Of a stretch of DNA of 13,073 nucleotides, positions 1 through 6,384 are shown one piece after another. A program made the translations under genes and the position numbers. The stretch is taken from contig JAPLHX010000164.1 of assembly GCA_026389415.1 (NCBI GenBank), positions 1 through 13,073 on the forward strand. Direction: 5' to 3'. Each line of letters starts with the position of its first letter. Positions within the stretch are counted from its first letter, which is position 1. This DNA is from Coprothermobacterota bacterium. Its GTDB lineage: Bacteria; Caldisericota; JANLFM01. The notes below the pieces were generated by a model. The model had not been told where the DNA came from, made no database searches, and saw only the letters and a list, made by a program, of their open reading frames with translations.

Positions 1-384
1 ACCCAGACCTTGCAGCACCGTGGCCATCTTCTGGGCCGTCTTGCCGGGGCTGGCAAAGTCCGTCCCGAACCCCGCGGCGTTGAATACCTGCCCCCAACTG
101 GTGGTCGGCAGAATCTCCGTTCCGGTCATCTTCACCACCGCCATGTTGGCGCCCAGCTCCAGCGTGAAGCCCGTCTGGACGATCTTCATGTCCGCCACCC
201 CGAGGGCTGCTTTCACTTCTTTGTAGATTGCGTCCACTGTTGCCGAGGGCAGCCCCTGGAACTTCGTCCCGCTGGTGCTGGGCGTGGGTGGAACAGACGT
301 AGGCGTGGCTGGGCCTCCTCCGGCGCAGGCACTCAACAGCAGCGCGACCCCCAACAGACAGACGATCGCTTTTCCGATTCTCAT
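1..384 (-). CDS. Unrecognised lipoprotein, N-terminal part (cut by window edge)
   Basis: The visible part is the first 128 residues of a minus-strand protein that runs off the left edge, with no stop in the window. It begins MRIGKAIVCLLGVALLLSAC, a positively charged start, a hydrophobic stretch and a lipobox (LSAC, Cys20), so a lipid-anchored exported protein is expected. A short Gly/Pro/Thr/Ser linker follows (about residues 21-40). After that comes a soluble region (FQGLPSATVDAIYKEVKAA... then TGFTLELGANMAVVKMTGTE) that looks like a small alpha/beta domain, which I cannot assign to a family. The start is supported by a near-perfect Shine-Dalgarno (AAAGGAGG, five bases before the ATG). The tandem 40-bp repeat array lies directly upstream, so its promoter must lie in or beyond the array. 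Function is unknown; confidence in coding is high because of the lipobox plus ribosome binding site. Confidence 0.85.
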   Translation of the reverse strand, partial: MRIGKAIVCLLGVALLLSACAGGGPATPTSVPPTPSTSGTKFQGLPSATVDAIYKEVKAALGVADMKIVQTGFTLELGANMAVVKMTGTEILPTTSWGQVFNAAGFGTDFASPGKTAQKMATVLQGLG

Positions 385-389
385 GCTTG

Positions 390-397
390 CCTCCTTT
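390..397 (-). promoter_or_regulatory. Shine-Dalgarno of the left-edge lipoprotein
   Basis: The minus strand reads AAAGGAGG with a five-base spacer before the ATG at 384. It fixes the start of the lipoprotein gene and marks the boundary with the repeat array, which begins at about 399. Confidence 0.8.
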
Positions 398-398
398 A

Positions 399-535
399 GG
401 TGTCTCTCCAGGGACTCATCTCTCCAGGGACGTTGTTCAATTGTCAACTAACTCGGTGTCTCTCCAGGGACGTTGTTCAATTGTCAACTAACTCGGTGTC
501 TCTCCAGGGACGTTGTTCAATTGTCAACTAACTCG
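399..535. repeat. 40-bp tandem repeat array, three near-complete units
   Basis: The sequence repeats with an exact period of 40 bases: 421-460, 461-500 and 501-535 are identical over their shared length, with a partial, rearranged unit at 399-420. Each unit contains GACGTTGTTCAATTGTCAAC, an imperfect inverted repeat around CAATTG. On the minus strand each unit shows TTGACA. There are no variable spacers, so this is not a CRISPR array. Degenerate copies of the same core occur in inverted orientation at 856-908, so the array may be one end of a small mobile element. Its position directly upstream of a lipoprotein gene could also make it regulatory; no good -10 box follows any of the TTGACA words. 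Confidence 0.9.
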
Positions 536-814
536 CAATAACTCGCAAAGATACCTTCCTTGCGATATGAGCTGACGCCGGAGATTCCCGCTATTCCCTT
601 GATGAATCAAACGCTCAGAGAAGATGATACCCTCACCAAGCACGCACCCCTTCTCACTGCTGACAACCAAACCATCTTCATAGGAGGAGAAGATACCGCT
701 GGATCGCACGTCTCGGAAGGCCTCCCCCTTTTTTTCGCTAGCGATCGACCACTCCTTCAAACAGAGAGGCCCGGCATGCCATGCCATGAGGTGCTCCCCA
801 ACCTGGCGGATCAT
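524..814 (-). CDS. Possible small hypothetical protein (doubtful)
   Basis: This is a 96-codon frame starting MIRQVGEHLMAWHAGPLCLKE and ending LCELLRVS. I do not recognise the protein. It has no signal peptide, no membrane segment and no motif I can name, and no convincing ribosome binding site precedes the ATG. Its 3' end overlaps the last unit of the 40-bp tandem array by about 12 bases. It lies between the array and the inverted degenerate copies at 856-908, so it could be the passenger or a decayed remnant of a small element. A plus-strand frame of similar length covers the same DNA (560-862), so length alone is not evidence. Apart from this frame I see no gene in 385-993. Confidence 0.2.
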   Translation of the reverse strand: MIRQVGEHLMAWHAGPLCLKEWSIASEKKGEAFRDVRSSGIFSSYEDGLVVSSEKGCVLGEGIIFSERLIHQGNSGNLRRQLISQGRYLCELLRVS

Positions 815-855
815 GGCCTGCGATCAATCACCGGGCAGCAACCCCCGTTGGTTAG

Positions 856-908
856 CAATTGAGCAACGGTCCGGAGTCTCACATTGAGCAACATCCCTGA
901 GTCTCGCA
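856..908 (+). repeat. Two degenerate copies of the tandem-array core, inverted orientation
   Basis: CAATTGAGCAACGGTCC followed by GGAGTCTCAC, then ATTGAGCAACATCCCTGAG followed by TCTCGC, are two adjacent ~26-bp copies of the motif that the array at 399-535 carries on the opposite strand (CAATTGAACAACGTCCCTGG). About 21 of 28 positions match for the first copy when aligned with one gap. The pair and the array therefore form a long inverted repeat enclosing roughly 320 bp. Confidence 0.6.
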
Positions 909-939
909 GAAGATAGCCCAGCAGAATGAGCTACACAGC

Positions 940-990
940 ACGACCATCCGTAGAATCATGATGAAATGCTAAATCTAAAGACCTGGCCCC
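940..990. repeat. REP-like dispersed repeat, copy A, at the 3' end of the alpha/beta hydrolase gene
   Basis: This stretch holds ACGACCATCCGTAGAAT (940-956) and TGCTAAATCTAAAGACCTGG then CCCC (967-990). The same two blocks with the same spacing recur at 6838-6886. The GACCTGRCCCC word resembles the short palindrome-associated sequences that REP-associated tyrosine transposases (RAYTs) mobilise in other bacteria. It ends four bases beyond the stop codon of the hydrolase gene. No transposase is nearby. Confidence 0.65.
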
Positions 991-993
991 ATT

Positions 994-1959
994 TTATGGC
1001 AGAACCTGTTTAATGGCATCGATCACGACTTGTGGTTTGACCAATTGGATGAAGTGAGTTGTCCCTTCCGCAGTAATGTGCGTCCCTCTGGACGATTGTC
1101 CCGCTATCTCTCGCTGCAACTCGCGCATTACCTTGTCCGCTTTCACTGATAGTTCAGGCGTGGTGGCAAGCTCCAGGGTCGCGCTTGAACTTATGACAAC
1201 GAGAGGAATATTGCCCAGCGAAGTGATCTGCTTGTCTCTTACTCCGGCAAAACTGGCATCCATGCTTGTCGTTTCCGAAATCACTGTTTCCCAGAAAATC
1301 GACTTGTTCCGTAAAACAAAGGAATACTCGGCCTGCTCTTTTACCGGCAGGTTAGAGTTGATCAGCGCGCTTATCTCTGCCTCTGTCAGTGATCCGCTGG
1401 CGGCCTTGGTGGCAAAATCGGAAAGCCTTTTCAAGCTCGAGCTAACCGCTGCGTCCATTGATTGCTGAACCGCGATTTCCTGGCGCGTTTTTTGCTCTTC
1501 ATGCCCCGGATCGACCAGCACTAAGCCGATGACTTCGCTTGAATAAGTGTAAGTGAAGAGACGTGCCAAGACACCGCCTAGCGAATGGCCGACAAGAATA
1601 TAAGGAGGAGCTATTCCCGCTTTTTGCAGTAAGGCGTGAAGCTCCGCGACTTCAGTCGTGGCAAGCCGCGGATAAGGGCTGGCTTCGCTCCAACCGAGGC
1701 CGGCGCGATCATAGGTGCACACTCGCTGCGTGCGGGCGATCTCCGGGGCCACCAAAGCCCAAGTGAGGGAGAAATCTCCCGATCCAGCTATCATAATGAC
1801 TGCCGGGCTGCCGGAACCGCTGCACTGCAGATGCAGTTTGTAGCCGCCAATATCGTACAGCTCGCCGGGGGGCGGGAAATAGTCTGTCTGCGCGGCATTG
1901 CTGCAGCCTGCCGCAAACAATATAAGTATCAATACAATGGAGAGATAACAACGTTTCAT
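994..1959 (-). CDS. Alpha/beta-hydrolase lipoprotein
   Basis: This 321-residue protein starts MKRCYLSIVLILILFAAGC, a signal peptide with lipobox (AAGC, Cys19), so it should be anchored outside the cytoplasmic membrane. It is a complete single-domain alpha/beta hydrolase. It shows the strand-turn GSGDFSLTW (60-67) where the oxyanion loop lies, YDRAGLGWS (83-91), the nucleophile elbow GHSLGG with Ser126, VLVDPGHE around Asp150, and TTHFIQLVKP with the probable catalytic His302 just before the C-terminal helix. The family hydrolyses esters, amides or similar bonds; the substrate cannot be read from the sequence. It lies about 100 bp downstream of the phospholipase B-like gene on the same strand, with no clear promoter between them, so the two may be co-transcribed. 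The ribosome binding site is weak. By eye the gene is less GC-rich than its neighbours, which could mean separate acquisition. Confidence 0.93.
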   Translation of the reverse strand: MKRCYLSIVLILILFAAGCSNAAQTDYFPPPGELYDIGGYKLHLQCSGSGSPAVIMIAGSGDFSLTWALVAPEIARTQRVCTYDRAGLGWSEASPYPRLATTEVAELHALLQKAGIAPPYILVGHSLGGVLARLFTYTYSSEVIGLVLVDPGHEEQKTRQEIAVQQSMDAAVSSSLKRLSDFATKAASGSLTEAEISALINSNLPVKEQAEYSFVLRNKSIFWETVISETTSMDASFAGVRDKQITSLGNIPLVVISSSATLELATTPELSVKADKVMRELQREIAGQSSRGTHITAEGTTHFIQLVKPQVVIDAIKQVLP

Positions 1960-2059
1960 TTAAAAAGTCTCGCCTCGCCGGCCTACGTTCGGTACCGCTC
2001 TAACCGCCAAATACAGGGAATCCGATCCGGGACGCCTGTGAACGCCGGCGCGAATCGAG

Positions 2060-3742
2060 TTAACGGATGTAGGCGTTCAATAAGGTGAAGGTCCCGTCCA
2101 CCCGGTCGGGCACACAACGCAGCTTCCATCCTTTCCAAGGCGATTCACTCCAGATGAACGGCTTTCCGTCGATGATGGCCGTCCCAAACTTCATCCAGAA
2201 CGTCTTCACCGGGGAATTGGTGTCCAGCACACCCTTCAACTGGAAAGCCTGCTGCACCATGGAAACGGAGATCGCCTTGGCATCCACCGCGCCGTCGGGG
2301 ATCGTCTTGGGGGCCGGTGTATCGCCGTAGCCGAGATCCCATCTGCCATAGATGGACAGCGGATTGGCAGGGTCGGTGTAAGTGATCAGCGCCTTGGCGG
2401 ACTCGATGTCTTTCACCGATCCGATCATGGCCAGGAGTTGGCGCAAGCGGGCGGGACGATTGTCTTCCGACTTGAGATCCTCCCGGATCTGGTAGGAAGC
2501 GGGGTAGTTGATCCCCAACAGAACGTCCGGTTGCACCATCCGATCATCGTAGGAGAGGTTCAGACCCGCGGGCTTGGTGGTGACCGCAATGCCGCCACGG
2601 CCGTCCGGCTGGTAGAACACGAACCCCTTGTACGACATCTCCACCAGGCCGATCTCCTTGGTCTTGGCGTCCACCACCATGTAGCCGTTCAGATAGGTGC
2701 CGGACAGCTCCAGCGAGATGTAGGCGAAGAACTGGTCCAGCGAGGCGGCGAACTGCTCCGCCAGCGCGGCTCGCCAGAACATCCAAAGCGACTTCACTTG
2801 GGGTTCCGTGTGGGAGTAACGATGGGTGGTTTCATTGAAAATAATTCCCTTGTTGTTGTAGCCGAAATCGACATCGGAACAGAGATAGCCCGGACCGCCG
2901 AGGTTGGTGGCGAGGTAGTCGCCGTTGATCCAGAGGGTCAGCGCCTGGCTTTGGTCCAGGAAGGAGTTCCAGTTGTTGTGGGCCAGGAATATGTCGTCCG
3001 CCGTCCTCACCACGAACGCGGAGCATTTGCGGGGCCGGTCCCCGCTGACGACGTCCGGTGGACGCTGCGCCACTGTCGTCCCCTTGGAGGGAAGCGTCAC
3101 CACCTGGGAAGCGAAATCGGGCAGCACGTAAAGGATATCTTGATAAGCGTTGACGAAGTAGAGGTCCAGGAAGGTCAGCGACGGCGTTTCGTAGCCCACC
3201 GTCATCTCCGCTGGGGAGAACTTGGGCAGCCAGGAATCGTCGAACGCCAGGGCCGCCGGTTGATCCTGGATCGCCCCGTGATAGATGCCGACCAACCGGT
3301 ACACCAGTCGCCGCAGGTTCTTGCCGACTTCCGAGGTGCTCTGGCGGCCCATGTACGCCAGCGTGTAGTCCCAGTTGAGCTGGAGGGTCTTTTCCGCCAA
3401 TGCCAACTCGTCCTTCGACGGCGGGATCTGTTTGGGATACGCGTGCGCCGGGTTCAACAGGTAGGCGCTGTCCCAGGAATTATCGCGCGCGGCGACGATC
3501 TGCTCCCGCTGCAACTTGCCCTGGATGAACCCCGCTTCGTATTCCGCCTTGTAGGGATTGGGATCATTGGAGACGATGGCAGTGTTGACGATGTTGTTGA
3601 TCGTTTCCATCACGCCCTGCGTATCCGGGTCGAGCTGGCAACGGGTGAAACCAGATGACGAACCGACCACGCAGGAAGCCAACAGCAGAACAACCACGAG
3701 CAAGCCCAATGGAATGATTTTGCCTCTCATCTTGCGTTTCAT
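2060..3742 (-). CDS. Phospholipase B-like (PLBD/LAMA family) Ntn-hydrolase lipoprotein
   Basis: This 560-residue protein has a signal peptide with lipobox (LLLASC, Cys24). The family signature is clear. RKCSAFVV places the probable N-terminal nucleophile at Cys240, followed by IFLAHNNW (252-258) and SGTYLNGYMVVD (346-357). These match the CSALI...AHSSW and SGTY-N-QYMVLD blocks of animal phospholipase B-like proteins as I remember them. Family members are Ntn hydrolases that cleave themselves before the Cys and act on acyl bonds of lipids or N-acyl amides. The length is typical of the family. The frame is open 25 codons further upstream, but M26 of that frame is chosen because it has AAGGAG six bases before it and directly opens the signal peptide. 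Whether it is a phospholipase, an amidase or something else is open. The upstream gap to the S41 gene (373 bp) is filled with repeats. Confidence 0.9.
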   Translation of the reverse strand: MKRKMRGKIIPLGLLVVVLLLASCVVGSSSGFTRCQLDPDTQGVMETINNIVNTAIVSNDPNPYKAEYEAGFIQGKLQREQIVAARDNSWDSAYLLNPAHAYPKQIPPSKDELALAEKTLQLNWDYTLAYMGRQSTSEVGKNLRRLVYRLVGIYHGAIQDQPAALAFDDSWLPKFSPAEMTVGYETPSLTFLDLYFVNAYQDILYVLPDFASQVVTLPSKGTTVAQRPPDVVSGDRPRKCSAFVVRTADDIFLAHNNWNSFLDQSQALTLWINGDYLATNLGGPGYLCSDVDFGYNNKGIIFNETTHRYSHTEPQVKSLWMFWRAALAEQFAASLDQFFAYISLELSGTYLNGYMVVDAKTKEIGLVEMSYKGFVFYQPDGRGGIAVTTKPAGLNLSYDDRMVQPDVLLGINYPASYQIREDLKSEDNRPARLRQLLAMIGSVKDIESAKALITYTDPANPLSIYGRWDLGYGDTPAPKTIPDGAVDAKAISVSMVQQAFQLKGVLDTNSPVKTFWMKFGTAIIDGKPFIWSESPWKGWKLRCVPDRVDGTFTLLNAYIR

Positions 3743-3745
3743 CTT

Positions 3746-3754
3746 CCTCTCCTT
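3746..3754 (-). promoter_or_regulatory. Shine-Dalgarno fixing the phospholipase B-like start
   Basis: The minus strand reads AAGGAGAGG just before ATG at 3742 (six-base spacing from AAGGAG). It decides between this ATG, which begins the signal peptide, and the in-frame start codon 75 bases further upstream. Confidence 0.65.
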
Positions 3755-3890
3755 GGCCAATTCATTGGGGCGAGAGAGACGGTGCGGTTCCCGTGGGATC
3801 GCCCATAGCCGAAGCATCCCCCTCTAATGAGTAAGATGCAAGGGCTGCGCAGGCGGGAGATCTGTGACGATCGTCTTTTTTTGCTACCCA

Positions 3891-3924
3891 TCGCCGTCCT
3901 GACTCTTACCAAACGAACGCTGAT
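3891..3924. repeat. Dispersed ~60-bp repeat, partial copy
   Basis: TCGCCGTCCTGACTCTTACC followed by AAACGAACGCTGAT matches, in the same orientation, the blocks at 10230-10264 and 12655-12692 (core GACTCTTACGGAACGAACGTTGG). The ACTTTATTTTC half found at the other copies is missing here; a matching piece lies 27 bp away in opposite orientation (3951-3970). It lies in the 373-bp gap between the phospholipase B-like and S41 genes, in which I see no gene. Confidence 0.6.
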
Positions 3925-3950
3925 TACCCCATTTTTCCGTCTTGGAATTC

Positions 3951-4037
3951 GAAAATAAAGTAGCCTTGTATCATTGGAAATGGGGACTGGCTCGTTTTCT
4001 GCCTTTCGAAAAAGTGCCTGTACACCGCCCTTTTTAC
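3951..4037. repeat. Cluster of three REP-like words
   Basis: Three related short sequences follow each other: GAAAATAAAGTAGCCTTGTA (3951-3970), AATGGGGACTGGCTCGTTTT (3979-3998) and GAAAAAGTGCCTGTACACCG then CCCTTTTT (4008-4035). Each is a variant of an A-run / CCTGTCCCC-type / T-run pattern seen, in either orientation, at the other gene ends in the window. The first is the reverse complement of the sequence at 10201-10222. Confidence 0.55.
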
Positions 4038-4057
4038 TTTTGCTTTGCCGTTATCTC

Positions 4058-4092
4058 GTCACTCGAAATTCGTAATTCGTAACTCGCAACTC
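4058..4092. repeat. Short heptamer-like tandem repeat
   Basis: The sequence runs CACTCGAAATTCGTAATTCG TAACTCGCAACTCC, a roughly 7-base unit (TTCGTAA / CTCGCAA) repeated about four times. The same word, AACTCGCAA, appears twice at 531-549 beside the 40-bp array. It is non-coding and its role is unknown. Confidence 0.5.
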
Positions 4093-4113
4093 CCTTCCCT
4101 GTCCCCTTTTTGT
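4093..4113. repeat. REP-like word directly after the S41 peptidase stop
   Basis: On the minus strand, ACAAAAAGGGGACAGGG begins four bases after the TAG stop of the S41 gene. It is one more copy of the AAAAGGGGACAGG word found at gene ends across the window. Confidence 0.5.
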
Positions 4114-4115
4114 CC

Positions 4116-5630
4116 CTAGTATCCCCTCAGGTACTTGACGGCGTACTGGAGCTCGACATCGGTCCCCGCCGCAAAGGCAAGCACGTTTTCGAGCGTTTTC
4201 GGCACGCGGAGATTGGGGGTCACACCGCCGCTCCCGTTTCTGCTGTCCAACTGGATCACCCCGTAGTGATCGACGGAGCGGCCAAAGGGGTACTGGATTG
4301 AGTATCCCCCGGGCATCTTGATCTCGCCCCCCGTCATTCCAAAAGAGCCGTTCGTGCCGTGGAACCCGAGCACCCTCCCGTTCGGAAGCCGCGAGATGCC
4401 CATCGGTGGACCTTCGCCGGAGCTTGTCGTGGAGGGATTGACCAGGACTACCACCGGCCCGCCGTAGTAAGGTGCCTGAGGTGCGATGGAGATGTTGTCC
4501 ACAATCGGATCGGGACCGACCTCGGAGGCGGTAATCCGCAGGAACCGGCCGTTTCGTTTGTCGAAGTATTCCTGCTCTTCGTAGAAGGCAGGGGACAAGG
4601 TGAAGAAGCCGCACATGTCGGCGGCAAGCTGGTCCGAGCCGCCGTAGTTGCCGCGCAGATCGATGATGACCCCGGGTACGCCGGCCGCAACGAACGAGGT
4701 GATCGCCTCCCGGAACTGCTGGTAGACCCCCGTAGGGTATCCGCCGGGATTTGACAGATCGAGCTCCATCCTGACAAGGACATAGCCGTAACCTTCCGGC
4801 AGGATCCGATAGTCGACTTGATCCGAGAGATCCGGCCGCGCTGCGAAGTTCAACAGGGAAAAGGACTGTCCTCCGTCATCGACTGCCGTCAAAGTGGCCG
4901 TTTGGGAACGCGTAGAACCGGGATTTTTGAACACGACCGGAACGCTTGTGCCGACAGGTCCCCGGGCAAGGAGTCTGACCTGCTCCAACCGATAGTGTTC
5001 CAGCGAGGCTTTGGGGTTTTCGTTCCCTGCGGCACCCGTCAAGGCCTTGAAAGGGATAGCGCCCACATCGATCTGTCCGATAGCCGTTTTTACCGGCTGC
5101 CCTCCCCAGGTGATGATCTCGGCACCTGCAGCGATCCCTGCCGAATCGGCCGGTCCCTCTGGGATCACAGCGGCCACGATCACCCGCCAATCATCCAGTT
5201 CGGCGGCCGCCATCCCAAACCCTCCACCCGCCAGCTTTTTTCCAAGAGCCGTGAGCACTGCGGTGTTCTCTGCAGCCAGGCTGATATGGCTGTCGGGGAT
5301 CGAGCAGACATACTCGTGCAGGGCAAGGTAATAGGCTGTTTCGTCACCAGCGGCCTGGGCTTGCGCAATTCGCGGCAAGAATCGGCTGTAGAGGCCAGGC
5401 CAGTCCACACCCTTCCAGTCGCCGAAGGCGTATTCGTGCGAGAGCTTGTCGTGGGCGGCCTGGAAGGCGTCGGTCCAGGCGAGTGCGCTGTAGTCGGCCG
5501 GATCGGGGTAGGTGAAACCGATCCTGGGATCCGCAGTGGTGTCCGTTCCAACTCCTCCCAAACAACCGGAAACGAGGAACAGGGCAAGGCACAACAGGAC
5601 GAGAAGAACGGATTGCACAGTCTTTTTCAC
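4116..5630 (-). CDS. S41-family (C-terminal-processing-type) peptidase lipoprotein with PDZ domain
   Basis: This 504-residue protein starts at GTG with AAAGAGGG eight bases before it, then a signal peptide and lipobox (VSGC, Cys23). An N-terminal helical part (about 45-125) ends in SIPDSHISL, the D-x-H motif usual before the protease core of S41 enzymes. A PDZ-like domain spans about 133-185 (GGGFGMAAAE, then GPADSAGIAAGAEIITWGG). The protease core follows, with VIIDLRGNYGG (321-331) and the nucleophile region STTSSGE, where Ser403 aligns best with the usual Ser. The C-terminal part (LPNGRVLGFHGTNG, GGVTPNLRVP) is S41-like. The Lys of the classic Ser-Lys dyad is not evident at its usual distance; Lys438 or His115 could take the role, as in His-using S41 relatives. 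It should act on proteins or peptides outside the membrane. A REP-like word follows its stop codon. Confidence 0.92.
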   Translation of the reverse strand: MKKTVQSVLLVLLCLALFLVSGCLGGVGTDTTADPRIGFTYPDPADYSALAWTDAFQAAHDKLSHEYAFGDWKGVDWPGLYSRFLPRIAQAQAAGDETAYYLALHEYVCSIPDSHISLAAENTAVLTALGKKLAGGGFGMAAAELDDWRVIVAAVIPEGPADSAGIAAGAEIITWGGQPVKTAIGQIDVGAIPFKALTGAAGNENPKASLEHYRLEQVRLLARGPVGTSVPVVFKNPGSTRSQTATLTAVDDGGQSFSLLNFAARPDLSDQVDYRILPEGYGYVLVRMELDLSNPGGYPTGVYQQFREAITSFVAAGVPGVIIDLRGNYGGSDQLAADMCGFFTLSPAFYEEQEYFDKRNGRFLRITASEVGPDPIVDNISIAPQAPYYGGPVVVLVNPSTTSSGEGPPMGISRLPNGRVLGFHGTNGSFGMTGGEIKMPGGYSIQYPFGRSVDHYGVIQLDSRNGSGGVTPNLRVPKTLENVLAFAAGTDVELQYAVKYLRGY

Positions 5631-5681
5631 GTGAAGGACCCTCTTTCGCTTTTCATTGGCAGTCCTCCGGGACAGACACCC

Positions 5682-5717
5682 AAAAAGGGGACCCTAAAAG
5701 GAGGACAGGCTACTTTA
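5682..5717 (+). repeat. REP-like word, partly duplicated, upstream of the S41 gene
   Basis: AAAAAGGGGACCCT followed by AAAAGGAGGACAGGCTACTT reads as a start of the AAAGGGGACAGGCTACTTT word followed by a second, complete version. The copy at 12611-12642 is duplicated in a similar way. Confidence 0.55.
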
Positions 5718-5743
5718 CAGTGGCTCCCAGAGCCATATCTTTC

Positions 5744-6052
5744 TTGTCATCCTGAACCGTCCACCTCTTGTCATCCTGAAGCGTCCTTTGCTGAAGGATC
5801 TGGCCTTGAGCCTGCAACCAAGACGAACTGCCAGATTTCTTCGCTCTGCTCGAGGACAGGCTCTCGTCGCGGAGTTTACCCTTGAGCGAAGCGAAGGGCT
5901 CAGGGTGACGAGTGTCGCCACGGCAAGATTCCATCGCTTTGCTTCACTCTGCTCGAGGCAAGATGCTTCACTGCGTTCAGCATGACATAAAGAACGTCAT
6001 CCTGAGCCGGCTCTGCGAAGGATCTGGCCTTGACTCGTTCTTGTCATCCTGG
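5744..6052. repeat. Cluster of TGTCATCCTGA-type intergenic repeats in both orientations
   Basis: TTGTCATCCTGAA occurs at 5744-5756 and 5768-5780. GTCATCCTGAG is at 5996-6006 and TTGTCATCCTGG near 6041-6052. Reverse-oriented versions are CTCAGGGTGACGAG (5899-5912) and CAGCATGACA (5978-5987). GGATCTGGCCTTGA is present twice (about 5797 and 6020), and TCTGCTCGAGG twice (about 5845 and 5948). The pattern is that of imperfect hairpins of the TCATCCTGAGCGAAGCGAAG kind common between genes in many bacteria. The 490-bp gap 5631-6120 holds these and the two flanking REP-like words and no gene that I can support; the frames seen there are by-products of the repeats. Confidence 0.75.
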
Positions 6053-6067
6053 TACGCTAAGGAACTA

Positions 6068-6091
6068 GAAAGGGGATAGGCTACTTTTTTT
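6068..6091 (+). repeat. REP-like word downstream of the HepT fragment
   Basis: GAAAGGGGATAGGCTACTTT followed by TTTT is a close copy of the AAAGGGGACAGGCTACTTT word. It lies about 30 bp beyond the stop codon of the HepT-like gene on the minus strand. Confidence 0.55.
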
Positions 6092-6120
6092 CTCCTGCCA
6101 AGCCACTGATTTCTCATTTC

Positions 6121-6384
6121 TTACGGATCTCCCATCCCAACGTTCCCAGTCTCTTCTGCGTAGCGAATCGCCCTTTCAAGATCCTTCTCCAGAGGTCGAA
6201 GGTCCTCTTGGATTGTCTTCCAGAGAAACTCCAGGCCTACCCCGCAGTAGTCATGGATCAGGCGGTCTCTTGGGGCAGCCATCTGCCTCCACGGGATCTC
6301 GGGGAAATTGCGCTGGAATACCGCAGGAACCTTCTTCGCCGCTTCTCCAAGGACTTCCAGAGTGTGAATGCCGGCAATGCTCAT
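6121..6384 (-). CDS. hepT: HepT-like HEPN ribonuclease toxin (DUF86), N-terminally truncated
   Basis: The 87-residue product carries the HepT catalytic motif R-x4-H-x-Y as RDRLIHDY (Arg39, His44, Tyr46). The preceding LEVLGEAAKKVP and PEIPWRQMA and the following GVGLEFLWKTIQEDL are all standard for the family. HepT toxins are HEPN RNases neutralised by MntA, which modifies the Tyr of this motif. Full-length members are usually 110-130 residues and begin with about 40-50 residues of helix before the LEIIGEAAK block; here that part is absent and the frame starts only about eight residues before it. The ATG overlaps the stop codon of the nucleotidyltransferase frame (ATGA) and has GAGGTGG seven bases upstream, so translational coupling looks intact. 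The truncation probably makes it inactive or altered, since the first helices form part of the HEPN fold. Confidence 0.8.
   Translation of the reverse strand: MSIAGIHTLEVLGEAAKKVPAVFQRNFPEIPWRQMAAPRDRLIHDYCGVGLEFLWKTIQEDLRPLEKDLERAIRYAEETGNVGMGDP

Noticed and set aside
421..535. 40-bp array as a CRISPR
   Set aside because: The units are directly adjacent and identical, with no variable spacers and no cas genes nearby.
560..862. Plus-strand frame of 100 codons in the 600-bp gap
   Set aside because: It has no recognisable motif, it overlaps the equally weak minus-strand frame, and its end runs into the degenerate repeat copies.
2438..3658. Plus-strand open frame of 406 codons opposite the phospholipase B-like gene
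   Set aside because: It is antisense to a gene with clear family motifs, has no recognisable domain or ribosome binding site, and its His/Val/Arg/Gly-rich composition is that of a GC-driven shadow frame.
4818..5885. Plus-strand open frame of 355 codons opposite the S41 gene
   Set aside because: It is antisense to a well-supported peptidase, runs on into the repeat cluster and has no protein-like motif.
5710..5985. Several short frames on both strands between the S41 gene and the HepT fragment
   Set aside because: They are made of the TCATCCTGA-type repeats and change with repeat order; none has a motif or ribosome binding site.
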